From JANQRA01 sp035762545 (GTDB lineage Bacteria > Actinomycetota > Acidimicrobiia > Spongiisociales > ZC4RG35): a stretch of 64,000 nucleotides of DNA. The stretch covers positions 124,001-188,000 of the forward strand of contig DASTOM010000044.1 in NCBI GenBank assembly GCA_035762545.1, written 5' to 3'. Below are positions 24,342 to 33,330 of the stretch, piece by piece. Under the pieces are notes generated by a model that saw nothing but the letters and a program-made list of their open reading frames with translations, was not told the DNA's origin and searched no databases. The translations under genes and the position numbers were made by a program. Position 1 is the first letter of the stretch, and each line of letters opens with the position of its first letter.

Positions 24342-24420
24342 GAGGCGTCCAATCCCGGATACGGGCTGTCCAACCCGGGGTTGCACAGCCCACATATGGG
24401 TCGAATCCGCTCATCTAGGC
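24342..24420. repeat. Intergenic repeat family 1, copy B (with extension)
   Basis: Reads, on the minus strand, TAGATGAGCGGATT, then GACCCATATGTGGGCTG, then AACCCCGGGTTGG, matching copy A at 16923-16970 block by block. It continues with GACAGCCCGTATCCGGGATTGG, containing a further short palindrome. It fills most of the 95 bases between the ABC permease end and the hutU start, so it may also influence hutU expression. Confidence 0.65.
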
Positions 24421-24427
24421 TCCCCAC

Positions 24428-26095
24428 GTGCTCGACCTGACGTTCCCACTGCACGCTCCGCACGGCCCCGACCTCAATACCAAGGGTTGGCTGCAGGAGG
24501 CTGCGCTGCGGTGTCTCCTCAACAACCTCGACCCTGATGTCGCCGAGGATCCGGAGAACCTGATCGTCTATGGAGGGCGCGGCAAAGCGGCACGCAACAT
24601 CGAGTCGCTGCACGCCATCGTCCGCACCCTGGAACGTCTCGAGAACGACCAGACCCTCCTGGTCCAGTCCGGCAAGCCGGTGGGCGTGTTCCGAACTCAC
24701 GACCTGGCGCCAAGGGTCCTCATCGCCAACAGCCTGCTCGTCCCGCGCTGGGCGACTCTCGACCACTTCTGGGAGCTGGAAGCGAAGGGCCTGATGATGT
24801 ATGGCCAGATGACGGCAGGGTCGTGGATCTACATCGGCACTCAGGGCATCCTGCAAGGGACATATCAGACCTTCGTAGCCATCGCCGAGAAGAAGTTCGG
24901 CGGGACCCTGGCCGGCACCCTCACCCTCACCGGCGGTCTCGGCGGAATGGGTGGTGCCCAGCCCCTCGCCATCACGATGAATGGAGGCGTGGCGCTGTGT
25001 ATCGACGTCGACCCCCACCGGGTGCAGCGTCGGATCGAGACCGGCTACCTCGACGTCGTCGCCGACTCGGTGCACGCGGCCATCGAGATGGCCGCTCGAG
25101 CGAAGTCGGAGCGGACAGCCCTGTCGATCGGGCTCGTGGGAAACGCCGCCGACCTGTTCCCGGAGTTGCTCGACCGAGGTCTCGATGTGGACATCGTCAC
25201 CGACCAGACCTCGGCCCACGACCCGCTGTACGGATACGTGCCATCCGGTTACTCCCTCGAAGAGGCGGCGCGACTCCGTGTCGACGACCCGGACACGTAC
25301 ATCAAGGCGGCCCGGGAGTCGATGGCCACCCAGTGCGAGGCCATGGTCGGGTTCCAGTCAGCCGGAGCCGAGGTGTTCGACTACGGCAACAACCTGAGAG
25401 GCGAAGCGCAGACGGCCGGGTATTCCGACGCCTTTGCCTATCCCGGGTTCGTCCCCGCCTACATCCGGGACCTCTTCGCCGAGGGGTCGGGCCCGTTCCG
25501 CTGGGTCGCCCTGAGTGGTGATCCGGCCGACATCGCCGCCACCGATCGGGCCCTGGCCGACCTCTTCCCGGAGAACGAAGCGCTGCTCCGTTGGCTCGCC
25601 CTGGCGAGCGAGAAGGTTCATTACCAGGGTCTTCCGGCGCGGATCTGCTGGCTCTCCTACGGAGAGCGCCATCTCGCCGGGCTCCGATTCAACGGGCTCG
25701 TCTCCTCCGGCGAGGTCTCGGCGCCGATCGTGATCGGGCGGGACCACCTCGACTCCGGGTCAGTGGCGTCTCCTTACCGGGAAACCGAGGCGATGGCAGA
25801 CGGCTCCGACGCGGTGGCCGACTGGCCAATCCTCAACGCCATGCTCAACGTGTCCTCCGGAGCAGCGTGGGTGGCGGTGCACCACGGAGGCGGTGTGGGC
25901 ATCGGCAACTCGATCCACTCGGGAGCCCAGGTGGTCGCCGACGGGACCGACCAGGGCGCATTTCGGGTGGAGCGTGTCCTCACCAACGACCCGGGGACCG
26001 GTGTCATGCGTCACGCCGACGCCGGATACGAGAAGGCGCGGACGGTCGCCCGCGAGCGCGGTGTCGACATCCCGATGCTCGATGCCGATCACTGA
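24428..26095 (+). CDS. hutU: Urocanate hydratase (urocanase)
   Basis: Second step of histidine degradation: converts urocanate to imidazolone propionate using tightly bound NAD+ as electrophile. The 555-aa length is right for the family. Motifs: YGGRGKAARN near the start, QGTYQTF, the NAD-binding GGLGGMGGAQPLA (about 174-186) and the active-site Cys C407 in ARICWLSYGERHLAGLRFN, then HHGGGVGIGNSIHSG. The GTG start at 24428 follows the repeat directly. It overlaps the next gene (hutG-like) by 14 bases. Genes for histidase (hutH) and imidazolonepropionase (hutI) are not in the window. Confidence 0.96.
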   Translation: MLDLTFPLHAPHGPDLNTKGWLQEAALRCLLNNLDPDVAEDPENLIVYGGRGKAARNIESLHAIVRTLERLENDQTLLVQSGKPVGVFRTHDLAPRVLIANSLLVPRWATLDHFWELEAKGLMMYGQMTAGSWIYIGTQGILQGTYQTFVAIAEKKFGGTLAGTLTLTGGLGGMGGAQPLAITMNGGVALCIDVDPHRVQRRIETGYLDVVADSVHAAIEMAARAKSERTALSIGLVGNAADLFPELLDRGLDVDIVTDQTSAHDPLYGYVPSGYSLEEAARLRVDDPDTYIKAARESMATQCEAMVGFQSAGAEVFDYGNNLRGEAQTAGYSDAFAYPGFVPAYIRDLFAEGSGPFRWVALSGDPADIAATDRALADLFPENEALLRWLALASEKVHYQGLPARICWLSYGERHLAGLRFNGLVSSGEVSAPIVIGRDHLDSGSVASPYRETEAMADGSDAVADWPILNAMLNVSSGAAWVAVHHGGGVGIGNSIHSGAQVVADGTDQGAFRVERVLTNDPGTGVMRHADAGYEKARTVARERGVDIPMLDADH

Positions 26096-26987
26096 CCCGG
26101 ACTGGCCCCGCGCCGACGTCTGGCTCGCCAGCGAAAGCAACGACCCAGACGTGCTCGTCGTCGGGGTGCCCTCGTCGAAGGCAAGCCTGAGCCCATCGCG
26201 CGCCGACCTGGCACCACTCGTGGTTCGGGACCGCTTGCACCGGTTCTCCACCTATCAGGGCGAACTGGGTGTCGATTTCGCAGACGTGAGAGTCAGGGAC
26301 GTCGGCAACTGGCCGGTCTCGGAGTTGGACCGGGTACCGCTGGTAGGCGAGATGATGCGTTTGGCGAGTGGACTGCCTGACGCCGACCTCACCCTCTTCC
26401 TCGGTGGTGACAACGCCATCACCCGGCCCCTGGTCGCATCCCAGTCCGATGACCTCGCCCGCGTCGGGCTGATCACCTTCGACGCCCATCATGATGTGCG
26501 GTCACTCGAGAACGGCCCGACCAACGGAACCCCGGTCCGCGGGCTGGTCGAGGAACACGGGCTTCCCGGACAGAACATCGTCCAGATCGGGATTCACTCG
26601 TTTGCCAACTCCGCCATCTATCGCGCCTATTGCGACGCAAACGGGATCACAACGGTGACGGTGGATCAGGTGGAGCGGATCGGGATGAAGGCGACAGTCG
26701 ATGTCGCCATCAGCCAACTCAGCGCCACGTGCGAATCGATCTACGTGGATGTGGACATCGACGTCCTGGACCGGGCGTTCGCACCCGCCTGCCCTGGGGC
26801 GCGGCCGGGGGGCCTGACGGTCCGGCAGCTCACCGCGGGAGTGGTCCGCTCTGCCGCGCATCCATCGGTGACGGCGATGGACTTCGTCGAGGTCGATCCC
26901 GAAGCGGACATAGACCATCAGACCATGGACGTGATGGCACACCTGCTGCTGAGTGCGGTTGTGGGTTACGCCACGCGTTCCCACTGA
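26082..26987 (+). CDS. hutG: Arginase-family hydrolase, probably formimidoylglutamase
   Basis: A 301-aa ureohydrolase. Metal-site motifs: FLGGDNAITRP (GGDH in arginase; here His is replaced by Asn), ITFDAHHDVR (Asp-Ala-His-X-Asp, intact) and YVDVDIDVLDRAFAPA (Asp-X-Asp-X-X-Asp, intact). Overlap with hutU by 14 bases points to histidine degradation, where HutG splits formiminoglutamate. The His-to-Asn change removes one Mn ligand; some HutG-like proteins tolerate this, but activity needs proof. The ATG at 26082 is chosen by family alignment; a longer open frame exists. Confidence 0.85.
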   Translation: MPITDPDWPRADVWLASESNDPDVLVVGVPSSKASLSPSRADLAPLVVRDRLHRFSTYQGELGVDFADVRVRDVGNWPVSELDRVPLVGEMMRLASGLPDADLTLFLGGDNAITRPLVASQSDDLARVGLITFDAHHDVRSLENGPTNGTPVRGLVEEHGLPGQNIVQIGIHSFANSAIYRAYCDANGITTVTVDQVERIGMKATVDVAISQLSATCESIYVDVDIDVLDRAFAPACPGARPGGLTVRQLTAGVVRSAAHPSVTAMDFVEVDPEADIDHQTMDVMAHLLLSAVVGYATRSH

Positions 26988-26999
26988 GGTCTGGGCCAC

Positions 27000-27020
27000 A
27001 GACTTCGCTCAGCGAGGTCT
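27000..27020. terminator. Convergent terminator hairpin
   Basis: Near-perfect palindrome AGACTTCGCTCAGCGAGGTCT between the ends of hutG (26987) and dusB (27041). With a three-base loop it gives about nine base pairs with one G-T. It would end both transcripts. Confidence 0.6.
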
Positions 27021-27040
27021 ACAGCCCTGGGTCGCGTTGA

Positions 27041-28156
27041 TCAACCCCCGCTGACTACTTCTTCGGCCTCCCGATCCAGCTGAGCCCCGTCCCGGTCGTC
27101 GAGGAAGCCGTGAGGGAGTCGGACGGGGCGGGGGCCGTGGCTGTGGCCGCGGACCATGTGGTTGGCCTGCTCGGGAAACGGGACGTCGGCATCGAGTTTG
27201 CCCACCAGATCCTCCAGTTCGGAGAGCGAGGAGACCCGGGAGAAGGCGTCCCTGAGGACCGGGCCGACGGGGAAGCCCTTCAGGTACCACGAGGGGTGCT
27301 TGCGAAACAGGTTGATGCCGAACGGATCGCCGAAGTGGTCGACCAGGAGCCGGGCATGGCGGATCATGACCGAACCGACCTCGCCCAGGTTGGGAGGGGC
27401 CTGCACCGGACGGCTGGCGAACACGTCGGCCAGATCCCGAAAGAGCCACGGGCGACCAAGACACCCCCGCCCTACGACCACACCGTCACAACCGGTCACG
27501 TCCATCATCCGGACCGCATCGTCAGCGGTCCAGATGTCGCCGTTGCCCAGGACCGGGATCGAAGTGACCGCCCCCTTCAACTGTGCGATCGCCTCCCAAT
27601 CGGCGTCCCCCGAGTAGAGCTGGCGGGCGGTGCGGGCATGGAGGGCCACGCTGGCGGCCCCCTCCTCCTCGGCGATGAGACCGGTCTCGATGAACGTGAG
27701 ATGATCGTCGTCGATCCCCTTGCGGAACTTCACGGTGACAGGCACGTCTCCCGAGTTGGAAACAGCCGCCCGCACGATGGACCGGAACAGGTCGCGTTTC
27801 CACGGCAAGGCGGCGCCGCCTCCATGACGGGTCACCTTCCCCATGGGGCAGCCGAAGTTCATGTCGATGTGATCGATCCCCTGCTCGGCGACCAGCATTC
27901 GCACCGCACCTCCAAGGGACGCGGGGTCCGTCCCGTACAGCTGGATGGACCGGGGGATCTCGTCAGGATCGAAGCGGGCAAGCGCCATCGTCTTCTCGTT
28001 GCGTTCGACGAGACCCCTGGCCCCGATCATCTCCGACACGTAGAGACCGGCGCCGAACTCGCGACAGAGCCGCCGGAATGGCGCGTTGGTAACCCCCGCC
28101 ATCGGTGCCAGCACGACCGGAGGGTCGACGTGGAGGTTTCCGATCGAGAATGACAT
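27041..28156 (-). CDS. dusB: tRNA-dihydrouridine synthase
   Basis: Reduces uridine to dihydrouridine in tRNA with FMN and NADPH. The 371-aa protein shows the Dus order: VVLAPMAGVTNAPFRRLCREFG at the N-terminus (FMN binding), MNFGCPMGKVTRHGGGAAL with the catalytic Cys, VTVKFRKGID, LHARTARQLYSGDADW and NGDIWTADDAVRMM...VVVGRGCLGRPWLF. The end has an extra ~45 residues. The ATG at 28156 is preferred; the frame is open for 470 bases upstream but without family sequence. It is divergent from a lipoprotein gene. Confidence 0.94.
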   Translation of the reverse strand: MSFSIGNLHVDPPVVLAPMAGVTNAPFRRLCREFGAGLYVSEMIGARGLVERNEKTMALARFDPDEIPRSIQLYGTDPASLGGAVRMLVAEQGIDHIDMNFGCPMGKVTRHGGGAALPWKRDLFRSIVRAAVSNSGDVPVTVKFRKGIDDDHLTFIETGLIAEEEGAASVALHARTARQLYSGDADWEAIAQLKGAVTSIPVLGNGDIWTADDAVRMMDVTGCDGVVVGRGCLGRPWLFRDLADVFASRPVQAPPNLGEVGSVMIRHARLLVDHFGDPFGINLFRKHPSWYLKGFPVGPVLRDAFSRVSSLSELEDLVGKLDADVPFPEQANHMVRGHSHGPRPVRLPHGFLDDRDGAQLDREAEEVVSGG

Positions 28157-28214
28157 CGGCTCAAATGCTATTTCGTCGGAACCACAACGCCCCGGTGACA
28201 CGTCAGAACGGTCG

Positions 28215-29543
28215 ATGAGGAGAACAATCGCCGCGCTTGCGGTCTTGACATGGATGGTTGCGGCGTGCAGCACCCCCGACCCCCAGGCTGCCCCACCTCC
28301 CTCCGACGGCGTTCCCCTGTGCACCGACGTCCCCGCGATCACCGCCGACCCCGCTCTGTATCGGGACACGCCGAAATACGTCGCCAACGAGATGCCCATC
28401 GATGCCGTCTCGGCTTGGGCAATGGAACAACCCGGATATGCCGGGATCTGGATCGACCGAGACCACAACGGGTGGCTCACGGTCGCTTTCACCGAGAACG
28501 TCGATGCCCGCCAGACCGAGATCGAGACGTTGTGGCCCAACGACGGCGTGGTTGCAGTCGCCGTCGAAGCCACCGAGGAGGACCTCTCCGCCATCCAACA
28601 ACGGGCCCACGAGGAGCTACCCGAGATCATTCAGGGATCGGGCTCCATGATCAACTACGGCGTTGTATCCCTTCATGTGGGGTTCCTGACCGAGGAGAAC
28701 ATCGCCGCAGTGGAGGAGGCGTTCGCCGGCGAGCCTGTGTGTATCGAAGGGGCCGACCCGGCGCAGGCGGTGCCGGAGGGTCCCCAACCGGAAGGTGGTG
28801 ATGGCTGGCGGCTACTGGTCGATGAGGACGAGGTTGGATTGACTTATCGCACCGGCATCGCCTGGGACCACGACAGCCTGAACGATCTGATCGCCACGAT
28901 TCCGGAACTCGACATCGAGCCGCCCGATGTCGAGTTCGAGACTGAAGTCGTGATCTGGTTCGGCGCCGTTCACGGCTCGTCCTGTCCCAACCTGCGTCTC
29001 GACGACGTCGTCGTGAATGGGTCCTTGGTCTACGCCGACATCGTCGAGACGAGCAACCAGATGGCCTGCACCAGCGACGCCATCCCCCACACTTATCTCG
29101 TGGCCGTGGACCGAGATCGTCTACCCGAGGCGCCGTTCCACATCCAGTTGGACTCCAACGACCCGCCCGCCGGTGTCCCCGAAGAGCGCACCGTCGTCGA
29201 AGCCGACCTCCGCCAGCGAGGTTCCATCGCCGAACCGGGCGAGGTTGGTTTCGATGCAAACCTGCCAGGCCCAAAAGTCGAGCAATCCGGGGCGATCATC
29301 GAGACCGGATTCCCGTGGTCGTACGAGATCGACCTGGCCTGTGGCATGGAGTGGCTCGGTGAGGTCAACTCCTACCGATGGGTGGCATCGACCGAACTCC
29401 CGCAGGCCTGGCTCGATGCGACCAAAGGGGCTGACTCCGTGGTGGTCGAGATCGTCCTCAACGAGGGTGACCCACCGTTCGTCGAGGTGACCTTCGAGGG
29501 GGACACGGTGACCTACATCCCGGGAGACGCGCCCAGCTGCTGA
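28215..29543 (+). CDS. Lipoprotein of unknown function
   Basis: A 442-aa protein with a signal peptide and lipobox (LTWMVAACS; Cys21). The mature part is Pro-rich at first, then has Cys-containing domains and two related halves: segments near residues 90-185 and 215-345 with DxxxV patterns, plus a third block near the end. No enzyme motif was recognised. Its ATG at 28215 follows the divergent dusB start by 58 bases, so the two probably share a promoter region. The 3' end overlaps the convergent endonuclease VIII gene by 31 bases. Confidence 0.75.
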   Translation: MRRTIAALAVLTWMVAACSTPDPQAAPPPSDGVPLCTDVPAITADPALYRDTPKYVANEMPIDAVSAWAMEQPGYAGIWIDRDHNGWLTVAFTENVDARQTEIETLWPNDGVVAVAVEATEEDLSAIQQRAHEELPEIIQGSGSMINYGVVSLHVGFLTEENIAAVEEAFAGEPVCIEGADPAQAVPEGPQPEGGDGWRLLVDEDEVGLTYRTGIAWDHDSLNDLIATIPELDIEPPDVEFETEVVIWFGAVHGSSCPNLRLDDVVVNGSLVYADIVETSNQMACTSDAIPHTYLVAVDRDRLPEAPFHIQLDSNDPPAGVPEERTVVEADLRQRGSIAEPGEVGFDANLPGPKVEQSGAIIETGFPWSYEIDLACGMEWLGEVNSYRWVASTELPQAWLDATKGADSVVVEIVLNEGDPPFVEVTFEGDTVTYIPGDAPSC

Positions 29544-30283
29544 CAACTCGGGCACCAGAAGGTGACCCGATCGTCGAGACTGGCCATCTCGATGGTGGTG
29601 CCACAGCGACGACACCGGTGCCCCCTCTGGCCATAGACCCAGGTCTCCTGACCGCGACCGGTGGAGCCGGTGGTGCTGCGACGCCGCCCCACATTGAACG
29701 CCAGCAACTCGCGAGCGTTCCGGGAGATCTCCCGAAGCTGGTGGTCGGTCACGTCGGCCGTTGACGTCCACGGGTTGATCCCGGCCAGGAACAGCAACTC
29801 CGACTTGTACACATTCCCCACTCCGGCCACCACCCTCTGATCGAGCAGGAGCCGACCCACAGGCATGGGGTCGACGGCACGCGCCCGACGGATGAAATCG
29901 TCCTCGTCGAAGTCATCCAGGAGATCCGGTCCAAGACGATCCAGCGCCCGGTCGATCGCAGCGGTCCGATCCACATCGACCGTGGGAGCGTCGAGACACG
30001 ACACGGACCCAGAGCCTGTGGTCAAGCTGAGACGCGCCCGCGGTATCACCCCCTCCCTCCAACGACCGGTCATCCCGAGATGAACTCGGACCGAGTACCC
30101 ACCTGACAAGTCGATCAACAGGTTCTTGCCACGGGTCCGGACCGAGGTGACTTCGGCATCGAGAATGCGGTGCGAGTTCGACCGGATCGCGCCTGCGGTG
30201 CCCCCGACAGCTTCGATTTTCTTCCCAACGAGGATCGGTCGCAACCTGACGGCGTCCCCGGCGATGCTGTCGCCCTCAGGCAC
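29513..30283 (-). CDS. nei: Formamidopyrimidine-DNA glycosylase/endonuclease VIII family
   Basis: Removes oxidised bases and cuts the strand in base-excision repair. The 256-aa protein begins V/M-PEGDS, giving the catalytic Pro2 and Glu3. The middle has GMTGRW, LLLDQRVVAGVGNVYKSELLFLAGINPW (helix-two-turn-helix), and the C-terminal zinc finger CRRCG...WCPSC. The GTG at 30283 is fixed by this N-terminus, since the initiator must be removed to free Pro2. The overall type is Nei-like. It overlaps the convergent lipoprotein gene by 31 bases. Confidence 0.93.
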   Translation of the reverse strand: MPEGDSIAGDAVRLRPILVGKKIEAVGGTAGAIRSNSHRILDAEVTSVRTRGKNLLIDLSGGYSVRVHLGMTGRWREGVIPRARLSLTTGSGSVSCLDAPTVDVDRTAAIDRALDRLGPDLLDDFDEDDFIRRARAVDPMPVGRLLLDQRVVAGVGNVYKSELLFLAGINPWTSTADVTDHQLREISRNARELLAFNVGRRRSTTGSTGRGQETWVYGQRGHRCRRCGTTIEMASLDDRVTFWCPSCQQLGASPGM

Positions 30284-30288
30284 GACGT

Positions 30289-30696
30289 CTAGAACTCGGT
30301 GGAACCGACGTTCTGCAGGCGAACCTGACCCTGGGCGACGAGTTTCCCATCGGCCTCTCGGGTTATGTCGACCTGCCAGAGTTGTTGGGTCCGGCCACGA
30401 TGAATCGGTGTTGCCCGCCCCAGGAGGACCCCGTCCGTCGCGGGCCGGAGGAAGTCCGTCTTGTTGCTGACCCCCATCGCACCGGGCATGCCATGTTCGA
30501 TGGCCCAGAGAGCAGCCCCGGTCGAAGCGAGGGTCTCGATCATCATGCAATAGACGCCTCCGTGCACCGCTCCGTATGGCTGGTGATGATTCTCGGTGAT
30601 CTCGAGCCGTCCCTCGGCATGGTCGGCCGAGGCGTCGGTCAGTTCGAGTCCTGAGTAGGAAACGTACGTTGGCCGGTCCTCGAATGGGTTCTGCAT
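30289..30696 (-). CDS. PaaI-type hotdog thioesterase, second copy
   Basis: A 135-aa hotdog thioesterase: HQPYGAVHGGVYCMMIETLAST carries the conserved Gly-Val-His-Gly-Gly turn and the Glu on the helix. GMPGAMGVSNKTDFLRPATDGVLLGRATPIHRGRTQQLWQVDI completes the fold. It probably cleaves an acyl-CoA. It lies between the nei gene and a lipoprotein gene, with starts and stops overlapping by one base on the upstream side. Confidence 0.85.
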   Translation of the reverse strand: MQNPFEDRPTYVSYSGLELTDASADHAEGRLEITENHHQPYGAVHGGVYCMMIETLASTGAALWAIEHGMPGAMGVSNKTDFLRPATDGVLLGRATPIHRGRTQQLWQVDITREADGKLVAQGQVRLQNVGSTEF

Positions 30697-31649
30697 CAGC
30701 TACCGCAGCCGGTCTGGAGGGCGATCGAAGGACCGATGTCGTCGTTCACGTACTCCCACACATTGACCCCGAACCCTTCGAAGTAGGCCGAGTTGGTCAC
30801 GATCTCCATCTTCGAGTCCCCGTTGAGGTCGGCGATCGTGCCCACTATGTGGGACCCGGAGAACTGGTCGTCCTCGCTGAGCACCACCGTCTCCTCCAAA
30901 ACTGCGGTCTGGACATCGCCTTCCACAACCTTTCTCAGGAAGAGGATCGAGTAGTCGCCGATCTCCATCAGGAAGCTGGGGTTGACCTCTTCAGCGACGA
31001 CGATCACTTCGTTGACCCCGTCACCTTCCAGATCGGTCCGGATCAGCTGCTTGATAACCGGATTGGCGACGTCGAGCCCTCGTTCGGAGAGGAGGGCGGC
31101 GGCGAAGTCTGCATAGGTCGCATCGTCGGAGGCCACCTCGACCAGATGTGGGACCAACTGCCAGGGTGCTGAGATCGCCACCCCGTACGGCCCGGGGAAG
31201 TCACCGAGAAGATCGGGGTCATCGATCATGACACCGAGAAGCTGGAGCGGGTCACAGACAATGGCTTGAGGACCGGCGGTCGTCATCCCGAGCGACCCGA
31301 GAACCGTCACCTGGTAGTCCTCACCTCCGACGACAGGCAACGCCCCCTCGGTCTCCGCATCGAGCCAGGATGAGCCGTCCCACCACCCCAGAGCGCCGAA
31401 GTCGGTGGTCACCAGAGGCTCGTCCGCCCAATTGCCTTCGAGCAACGGGCTCGTCGTGGTCGTTCCCAGCGTGGTGGTGGTCGTCGCACCGGTGGTGGTC
31501 GTGGTCCCCGGAACCGCGGTAGTTGTGACTGCCCCAGAGGTCGTAGTGGACCCGAGTACGGACGTAGACGATGTCGTGGACGACTCGCCGGTCTCACCAG
31601 GGCTGCAGGCCGCGACGACGACAACGATGGCCGCGATGGTCTTCTTCAT
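30696..31649 (-). CDS. Lipoprotein with Ser/Thr-rich linker, unknown
   Basis: A 317-aa protein: signal and lipobox (IAAIVVVVAACS; Cys16), a Ser/Thr/Gly-rich linker to about residue 74, then a secreted domain (GNWADEPLVTTDFGALGWWDG...) with FG-GAP-like acidic loops (IADLNGDSKMEIVTNSAYF, RTDLEGDGVNEVIVVA) near 235-300. Such DxxGDGxxE patterns resemble calcium-binding VCBS/FG-GAP blades. A GTG at 31658 is also possible and would overlap the maf stop. Function unknown. Confidence 0.75.
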   Translation of the reverse strand: MKKTIAAIVVVVAACSPGETGESSTTSSTSVLGSTTTSGAVTTTAVPGTTTTTGATTTTTLGTTTTSPLLEGNWADEPLVTTDFGALGWWDGSSWLDAETEGALPVVGGEDYQVTVLGSLGMTTAGPQAIVCDPLQLLGVMIDDPDLLGDFPGPYGVAISAPWQLVPHLVEVASDDATYADFAAALLSERGLDVANPVIKQLIRTDLEGDGVNEVIVVAEEVNPSFLMEIGDYSILFLRKVVEGDVQTAVLEETVVLSEDDQFSGSHIVGTIADLNGDSKMEIVTNSAYFEGFGVNVWEYVNDDIGPSIALQTGCGS

Positions 31650-31654
31650 CCCGG

Positions 31655-32239
31655 TCACAAGTTAGACCGCCTGGCGAATTGCTCAGGAACCACGCCGACT
31701 TTTCGCATCAACCTCGGGATGAGGTGGATCGGGAGCCCGATCACCGTGAAGGGGCTGCCCGAAATCGACTCGACGAACATGCCTCCCTTCCCCTGAAGAC
31801 CATAAGACCCTGCCTTGTCCATCGGCTCCCCGGTCTCGACGTAGGCGTAGATCTCGTCCTCGGTCATCGGGAGCATGCGGACCGCAGTGATGTCCACCAT
31901 CGAAGCCGCTTCCCCGGCACTGGCGACTGCCAGCCCGGTGAACACCTCGTGCTCCGCGCCCTGGAGACTGGTCAGCATGGCGCGGGCCTCCTGGGGATGA
32001 GCGGGTTTCCCCAAGACCCTGCCTTCGTGCACGACTGCGGTATCCGCTGCGATGACCGCCACGTCGGGTACTGAGACCGAAACCGCCTTCTCTCTGGCGA
32101 GACGCTCCACATAGACGCCGGGAGACTCATCGGGGCGACGTGTCTCGTCGACATCTGCGGGGACCACCATGAATTCGAGATCGAGACGCTCGAGCAGTTC
32201 GGCACGACGCGGCGACGAGGAGGCGAGAAGCAGCTTCAA
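31655..32239 (-). CDS. maf: Maf family nucleotide pyrophosphatase
   Basis: A 194-aa Maf protein, which hydrolyses non-canonical or modified NTPs and has been linked to septum control. Motifs: LLASSSPRRAELLERL (substrate loop), VPADVDETRRPDESPGVYVERLAREKA, IAADTAVVHEGRVLGKP with the catalytic Asp region, FTGLAVAS and YGLQGKGGMFVESISGSPFTVIGLP. The start is TTG at 32239 overlapping the amidohydrolase stop in a TTGA. Confidence 0.94.
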   Translation of the reverse strand: MKLLLASSSPRRAELLERLDLEFMVVPADVDETRRPDESPGVYVERLAREKAVSVSVPDVAVIAADTAVVHEGRVLGKPAHPQEARAMLTSLQGAEHEVFTGLAVASAGEAASMVDITAVRMLPMTEDEIYAYVETGEPMDKAGSYGLQGKGGMFVESISGSPFTVIGLPIHLIPRLMRKVGVVPEQFARRSNL

Positions 32240-33297
32240 TTGAGTCGTCCTAGACGAAGGATGTGTGCAGGGTGAGAGAGGACCCCGAGCGATTCCACCG
32301 GGTTCTCGGCGAACCAGACCGCGTCGGCCGGCTCACCGACGGCGAAGGAGGCGTCCTGACCCAGGGCGATCCGTGGCGAGCGAGAGACCGCAGCGACCAC
32401 CTGAGAGTTGGACAGCCCGTAGGCCGCCAGGCGTATCGCCTCAGCCGCCACGTCGCGGGGACGTCCGACCAGGTCGGTTCCCGCCAGCACATGGACCCCG
32501 GCTTCGATCGCCAACGGGAGCAGACGACTGAGCCGGTCCCGGCCTTCGGCGAGCAATCGCCCGCCGCTGGACTCCACGCCCAACTGCTCGATCGTCGCCT
32601 CGACGCGCAGAACGGTGGGTACCCACATACCTGAACGAGCACCCAGCGGCCCGAGGTCGTCCTCCTCCAGGAACAAACCGTGCTCGATCGAGTGGACCCC
32701 GGCCGCCACTGCAAAACTGGGGACGTCCCGGGCCATGGTGTGAATGGCCACACGGGCGCCAACGGCCTCAGCCGCATCGACCGCCGCCCGGAGCTGGCCG
32801 GTGTCGAAGTTGGCGACCGGCCCAACCCCTTTGCGCGGCCAATCACCGATCAGCTTGACCCATCCCAGACCGGCCCGCGCCTGCCGTGTCGTCGCCTCAC
32901 CGAGGGCGTCGGCGGTGACAACGCGGCCAAATCCGGGGTAATAGCCTCCGTCCACGGAGAGAATTCCGGCAGCCGCCTGCACGTCGGGGCGCTCTCCAGG
33001 GGGCACCGCTGCCACTGCCCGGATGGCGGTGTCGTCGTCCCATCCCTTGTCGAGAAGCAACGTGACCCCACCCCCGAGGGTGTCCCGAAGCCGCTCCAAG
33101 GCAGTGTCGAAGTCGCCTGGCTGGAACAGCGTGTCCGAGGCGAAATGAGCGTGGGCATCCACGAGACCCGGCGACGCCCACAGACCTTCTCCCACCTGAC
33201 GGTCGGCACTGCCCTCGGGCTCGGCCCAATGACCGTCGACGACGTCACGAACCACGGTTTCACCATCCGGAGTCCTCAGATGTGCTCGCAACCTCAC
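32236..33297 (-). CDS. Amidohydrolase-family protein
   Basis: A 353-aa imidazolonepropionase/prolidase-like amidohydrolase. Features: SPGLVDAHAHFASD (first metal-binding HxH), RVAIHTMARD and HSIEHGLFLEED for further ligands, VLAGTDLVGRPRDVA with the final catalytic Asp, then FAVGEPADAVWFAENP of the small beta domain. The GTG at 33297 gives a compact N-terminus; upstream sequence in this frame is not family-like. It overlaps maf by four bases. Confidence 0.86.
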   Translation of the reverse strand: MRLRAHLRTPDGETVVRDVVDGHWAEPEGSADRQVGEGLWASPGLVDAHAHFASDTLFQPGDFDTALERLRDTLGGGVTLLLDKGWDDDTAIRAVAAVPPGERPDVQAAAGILSVDGGYYPGFGRVVTADALGEATTRQARAGLGWVKLIGDWPRKGVGPVANFDTGQLRAAVDAAEAVGARVAIHTMARDVPSFAVAAGVHSIEHGLFLEEDDLGPLGARSGMWVPTVLRVEATIEQLGVESSGGRLLAEGRDRLSRLLPLAIEAGVHVLAGTDLVGRPRDVAAEAIRLAAYGLSNSQVVAAVSRSPRIALGQDASFAVGEPADAVWFAENPVESLGVLSHPAHILRLGRLN

Positions 33298-33330
33298 GAT
33301 GGGGACGGTAACTGCCGATGAGTCCGCATA

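Noticed and set aside
31409..31624. CRISPR-like or tandem repeats in the Thr/Gly codon tract of the lipoprotein linker
   Set aside because: Repetition comes from runs of similar Thr codons in a linker, without conserved spacers and units.
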